Made by a program: the position numbers and the translations under genes. Positions 59,799 through 64,000 of a DNA stretch of 64,000 bases are shown here, piece by piece. A model generated the notes under the pieces. The model did not search any database and was not told the DNA's origin. It saw only the letters and a list, made by a program, of their open reading frames with translations. The stretch is taken from NCBI RefSeq assembly GCF_036850765.1, contig NC_089493.1, positions 131,012,239-131,076,238 of the forward strand. Reading direction: 5' to 3'. Position 1 is the first letter of the stretch. Each line of letters opens with the position of its first letter. The stretch is from Saccopteryx bilineata (Eukaryota > Chordata > Mammalia > Chiroptera > Emballonuridae).

Positions 59799-59980
59799 TG
59801 CCTGACCTGTGGTGGCACAGCGGATAAAGTGTCGACCTGGAAATGCTGAGGTTGCCAGTTCAAAACCCTGGGCTTGCCTGGTCAAGGCACATATGGGAGT
59901 TGATGCTTCCAGCTCCTCCCCTCTATCTCTCTCCTCTCTGTCTCTCTCTCTCTCCTCTCTAAAATGAATAAATTTTTAAA
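59799..59980 (+). mobile_element. S1 SINE inside L1 ORF2
   Basis: The flanks AAAATGTCCATACT and AAAATGTTCATACT are the target duplication. Confidence 0.93.
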
Positions 59981-60351
59981 AAATGTTCATACTACCCAAA
60001 GCAACCTATAGATTCAATGCAACTCCTATTAAAATACCAATGGCATACTTCATAGATCTAGAACAAATATTTCAAAAATTTATCTGGAACCAAAAAAGAA
60101 CACGAATAGCCGCAGCAATCTTGAAAATGAAGAACAAAGTGGGAGTTATCACACTTTTCAATATCAAGTTATACTACAGGGCCATTATAATCAAAACAGC
60201 TTGGTACTGGCATAAGAACAGGCATATAGATCAATGGAACAGAACAGAGAACCCTGAAATAAACCCACACCTTTATGGTCAATTGATATTTGACAAAGAA
60301 GGCAAGAGTATACAATGGAGTAAAGACAGTTTCTTTAAGAAATGGTGTTGG

Positions 60352-60692
60352 GCCTGACCAAGCAGTGGCACAGTGGATGGAGCGTCAGACTAGGATGCGG
60401 AGGACCCAGGTTCGAGACCCCGAGGGTCACAGGCTTGAGCACGTACTCATCTGGTTTGAGCAAAGCTCACCAGCTTGGACCCAAGGTCACTGGCTCAAGC
60501 AAGGGATCACTCGGTCTGCTGCAGCCTCATGGTCAAGGCATATATGAGAAAGCAATCAATGAACAATTAAAGTGTCGCAACGGAAAACTAATGATTGGTG
60601 CTTCTCATCTCTCTCCGTTCCTGTCTGTCTGTCCCTATCTGTCCCTCTCTCTGACTCTCTCTTTCTCTGTGTCTCTGTAAAAAAAACAAAAC
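60352..60692 (+). mobile_element. S2 SINE inside L1 ORF2
   Basis: With the next S3 copy it is bracketed by AAGAAATGGTGTTGGG, seen on both sides of the pair. Confidence 0.92.
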
Positions 60693-61106
60693 AGGCCCTG
60701 GCCGGTTGGCTCAGTGGTACAGCGTCGGCCTGGCGTGCAGAAGTCCCGGGTTCGATTCCCGGCCAGGGCACACAGGAGAGGTGCCCATCTGCTTCTCCAC
60801 CCCTCCCCCTCTCCTTCCTCTCTGTCTCTCTCTTCCCCTCCCGCAGCTGAGGCTCCATTGGAGCAGGGATGGCCCGGGTGCTGGGGATGGCTCCTTGGCC
60901 TCTGCCCCAGGCGCTGGAGTGGCTCTGGTCGCCACGGGGCGGCGACCCGGAGGGGCAGAGCGTCGCCCCCTGGTGGGAGGAGCGTCGCCCCCTGGTGGGC
61001 GTGCCAGGTGGATCCCGGTCGGGCGCATGCAGGAGTCTGTCTGGCTGTCTCTCCCAGTTTCTAGCTTCAGAAAAATACAAAAAAAAAAAAAAAAAAAAAA
61101 GCAAAA
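60693..61106 (+). mobile_element. S3 SINE in the tail of the preceding S2
   Basis: Full length with an internal doubled CGTCGCCCCCTGGTGGG unit. It landed in the A tail of the S2 copy. Confidence 0.92.
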
Positions 61107-61203
61107 CAAAACAAAAAGAAATGGTGTTGGGAAAATTAGACAGATACATGCAAAAAAATTAAACTAGACCATCAACTTACAGCGTTCACAAACATAAACT
61201 CAA

Positions 61204-61495
61204 GGCCCTGGCTGGCTATCTCAGTGGATAGAGCACTGGCCCAATGTACAGAGATGCTCCAGGTTCCATCCCTGGTCAGGGCACACATGAGAAGCAACCA
61301 TCTGTTTCTCTTCCACTTCTCCCCCTTCTTTCTTCCCCTCCCTTAGCCAGTGGCTCTGTTGGTTCCAGCATCAGCCTCAAGTACTGAGGAGAGCTCAGGT
61401 GATTTGAGCATTGGCCCCAGGTGGATACCAGTAGGGGTGTATGTGGGAGTCTGTCACACTATCACCCCTCCTCTCATTTAAAAAAAAAAACACAA
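61204..61495 (+). mobile_element. S3-like SINE, old
   Basis: The head GGCCCTGGCTGGCTATCTCA is diverged. Confidence 0.85.
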
Positions 61496-61507
61496 AACGT
61501 CATTAGG

Positions 61508-61690
61508 GGCCTGACCTGTAGCAGTGCAGTGGATATAAAGCTTCTACCTAGAATGCTGACATCACCGGTTCAAAACCCCAGGCTTGCCTAGTCAAGGAAC
61601 ATACAAGAGAGAAACAACCATGAATTGATGCTTCCTACTTCTCCCCTCTACCTTTCTCTTTCTCTCATTTCTCTCTTTAATATCAATAAA
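61508..61690 (+). mobile_element. S1 SINE
   Basis: Its tail AATAAATAAAGTCTT is the target of the next, reversed S1. Confidence 0.88.
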
Positions 61691-61691
61691 T

Positions 61692-61858
61692 AAAGTCTTT
61701 TTTTTTTTTTTTAGTGAGAAGAGAGAGCGATAAAGGGCGGAGGAGCAGGAAGCCTCAACTCCCATATGTGCCTTGACCAGGCAAGCCCAGGGCTTCGAAC
61801 TGGTGACCTCAGCATTCCAGGTCGATGCTTTATCCACTGCGCCACCACAGGTCAGGCA
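61692..61858 (-). mobile_element. S1 SINE nested in S1 tail
   Basis: The flanks AATAAATAAAGTCTT and AATAAATAAAATCTT are its duplication. Confidence 0.9.
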
Positions 61859-61859
61859 A

Positions 61860-64000
61860 TAAATAAAATCTTTAAAAAATAAAAAGTTGGCTTTTGGGTG
61901 GGGGTGCTGCCTGTGAAGGGGGAGAGAGCATGACCGCCCAAACAGAGAGCACTACCTCTTTGTCAACTTCACACTTACACTCTCTCAACCCCTCAAAACT
62001 TCCCATGCATCCAGTCATGTCCTTCCTCCTTGCCTTCCTTGTTGCCGTGGATTTTGCTGCATGGGCTCCTCTGCTAGAAAAGATGTCCCAGGTATGCATC
62101 ACCTGAGATGTCTGCTTACTGCTATCCCAGTGAGTCAGGTCATGTAGGCCTTAGCCGGCCTGCTATCCCACTGCTGGGAGGGGCAGGGAATAGGACACAC
62201 GAACAAGTGCCTACTCATTTCTTCTGATCACCTTCAATCCACAGCCCTTGGAGACCGTATTTTCAAGTGGGTCCTTAACCATTTCACTTGACTAACCAGA
62301 GTGTCTTATTACTCCACTTGAAGAAAATCCAACCCTCATCTCCCTAAAGGGACGGTGGGAATCTGGCACCTACTCTGTGTACCTGGTACAAGCCTTGTGC
62401 CCAACATTTCAAGCCACAAGGTTCTCCTGTGCTATGTGGAGTGGGCAGTTGGGGACACCCAGACAGAGTACTGTCTCTGTGCTCTCCTAAGTGACAGGGA
62501 CAATAGAGCACCAGAGCCATCCTAGTTTTTTGTATCATTAAGCATCTCTTTTGCATGTGGCCTGAGGACCCCAAAAAATGGCTGGACGAGTCATAGGAAA
62601 GGGAAATGACAGGTCTGCTTCCCACTGGAAAGTGCCCTGTACTGGATTTACTGGTTTCACAGGGAATTTCAAAAGCTAGATAGTAACTAAATAAATATAC
62701 CCTCTAGAAACAGTAGTGGCCACCTCCTTTTTAAAGCTCCTGACATATCTAGAAAAATGGAAGTAGGAAAGGCATGAAACCTGTTGGCAAGTCAAGCAAG
62801 GGTCAGAGTACAAGTGAGGACATTGGTGGCTGGAGGCTGACAGGCCAGAGCTCCCTATCCGTGAATTTAGAAATGGCAGGTGGTCCTGAGAGGGATGGGA
62901 CCTCAGGACGGGTTGCACAGTAAGGCACGCTTATTCTGAGAACCCCGAGGATGGAGCTGGGAACACCCTCTCTAGCCCTGTCTGGTAGGAACTGAATAAC
63001 AGGGATGCTTGTTTTCTCCAATGTCCTCTATTCTCTTACAGATGGGGAACTCTAGACTCAATACCTCAAGACTGACCCTTTGAAAGCATCCTTAAAAACT
63101 GGGATGAGTTTGATTTCCCATTCCCTATACAGAAAAAGACTAGTCTTCTCTTGTAACACTGCCTGGCCACAATACAAGTTAGGAGACCAGGAGGTCTGGG
63201 CAGAACACAGCAGTCTTGATTACAACACTATCCTTCAATTAGACCTCTGCTGCTGCCGACAGGGTGAGTGGACTGAGGTCCCACAGGCACAGGCATGAAT
63301 GGCTTGAAGAAATGACCCAGGATTATGCCAGGATGTAAAACAGATCTGGCAGTTCAGGCAGTGACCCTCCACAAATGGCCTGACCCAAGACTGAGGGCTC
63401 AACTACGGGCTCCATAGAGGAGACTGCTGGGGAGAAAATGCCCGACCCCACACAGCCAAAGACCATAGTCCAGAACCTGCCCTCCATGCCCAGGGCTAAC
63501 ACCCAGAGTTCTGTGACTGGGACAGCCTTGTAGGCTGTTCCCACTGCAGAAAGCAGCTGGACCACAGGACCCACTTGGGCTGCAGGTCTCATTCACCATG
63601 CAGAACTTGCCCACCATTAAGCAGGAACTGGGAAACTTTCCAGAGGACTCTGATAATTATATTAGAAGTTCTGAAAAGCTAATTCTAACTTTTGATTTAT
63701 CGTAGAAGGACGTTACTCTAATATGCAGTCAAGCATTACCTTTTGGAGAAAGGTGGGGAGGATCATAAAGGCAGCCATATAATTAGCTGATTACCTCCAT
63801 GTTCAGAATGTGTAAGATGTCCCCCCAGGGCTTCCTACAGTCCCCTGACTTCACCCTAATTGGGACTAAAATGCCATGGCAGGTATCTGGGCTTGGAATA
63901 ACTATCACTTACTCCTCTGCCTCCTAAAAGGGTTGAAGGCTGTGAGGAGAAAGCCCAAAAGTTATAGTAAGTTGGCCACAATAGACCAAGGTCTGCATGA
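61860..64000. other. PTPN9 intron, unique, repeat-poor
   Basis: I searched the minus strand for the next upstream PTPN9 exon and saw none, so it should lie beyond 64,000. Confidence 0.5.

Larger units (their letters stand above)
58320..61200 (+). pseudogene. L1 ORF2 reverse transcriptase and C-terminal part, SINE-shredded
   Basis: The plus frames read HHDQVGFILGKPGW (about 58,707), [36 protein letters not shown] and [13 protein letters not shown] with the catalytic Asp pair (59,120). After the SINEs come the frames at 59,695-59,800 and 59983-60357 ([45 protein letters not shown]), giving the RT thumb and C-terminal segments in order. It has stops and shifts, so it is inactive. The L1 lies antisense to PTPN9 within its intron. 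Confidence 0.9.

Noticed and set aside
61860..64000. Possible further upstream PTPN9 exon
   Set aside because: Scanned the minus strand for the sequence expected before SPGNLEKN; nothing matched.

Overview
This is a mammalian nuclear genome window and almost certainly from a bat. It is packed with tRNA-derived SINEs of the Ves-like bat type. These carry A-box and B-box tRNA promoter motifs, T/C-rich middles and A-rich tails. It also holds L1 fragments and several families of hAT DNA transposons with clean 8-bp target-site duplications. Young hAT insertions alongside young tRNA SINEs are typical of bats and unusual in other mammals. I lean toward a microbat or horseshoe-bat type genome, but the exact lineage is an inference.

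The only protein-coding gene I can support is PTPN9 (MEG2, a non-receptor tyrosine phosphatase), read on the minus strand. Six coding exons lie between 54,695 and 44,463. They encode about the last 270 residues, nearly the whole catalytic domain, including the WPD loop, the HCSAGIGRTG phosphate loop and the Q-loop. Splice sites and codon phases agree at all five junctions. The upstream exons (CRAL-TRIO lipid-binding region) lie beyond the right edge. The 3' UTR runs leftward from 44,462, perhaps to about 42.8 kb.

To the left lies a repeat-poor block (about 25.4-32.5 kb) with two CpG islands (about 26.86-28.56 and 30.19-32.29 kb). In human chromosome 15q24 the gene next to the PTPN9 3' end, on the same strand, is SIN3A. 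The islands are therefore best read as the SIN3A promoter region with non-coding first exons, and 1-26 kb as its first intron. No SIN3A coding sequence is visible. A cluster of ten CCAAT boxes at 28,068-28,503 is the strongest regulatory signal.

Layout: 1-2.26 kb, decayed antisense L1 ORF2 with a retrocopy and SINEs; 2.3-5.5 kb, nested transposons; 5.5-14.2 kb, intronic sequence with SINEs; 14.3-17.05 kb, long hAT with a decayed transposase; 17.5-25.4 kb, more hATs, L1 3' ends and SINEs; 25.4-32.5 kb, CpG promoter block; 32.5-42.8 kb, intergenic; 42.8-64 kb, PTPN9 with SINE-rich introns and a + strand L1 ORF2 at about 58.3-61.2 kb broken up by SINEs. I saw no tRNA, rRNA, CRISPR, bacterial or recognisable retroviral genes. 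In the SINE entries, four working types are used: S1 (short, ...GTGGCGCAGTGGATAAAGC), S2 (long, ...GCAGTGGATAGAGCG), S3 (...GGCTCAGTGGTAGAGC) and S4 (old, ...CTCAGTTGGTTAGA). Their boundaries are good to about 5-15 bases.
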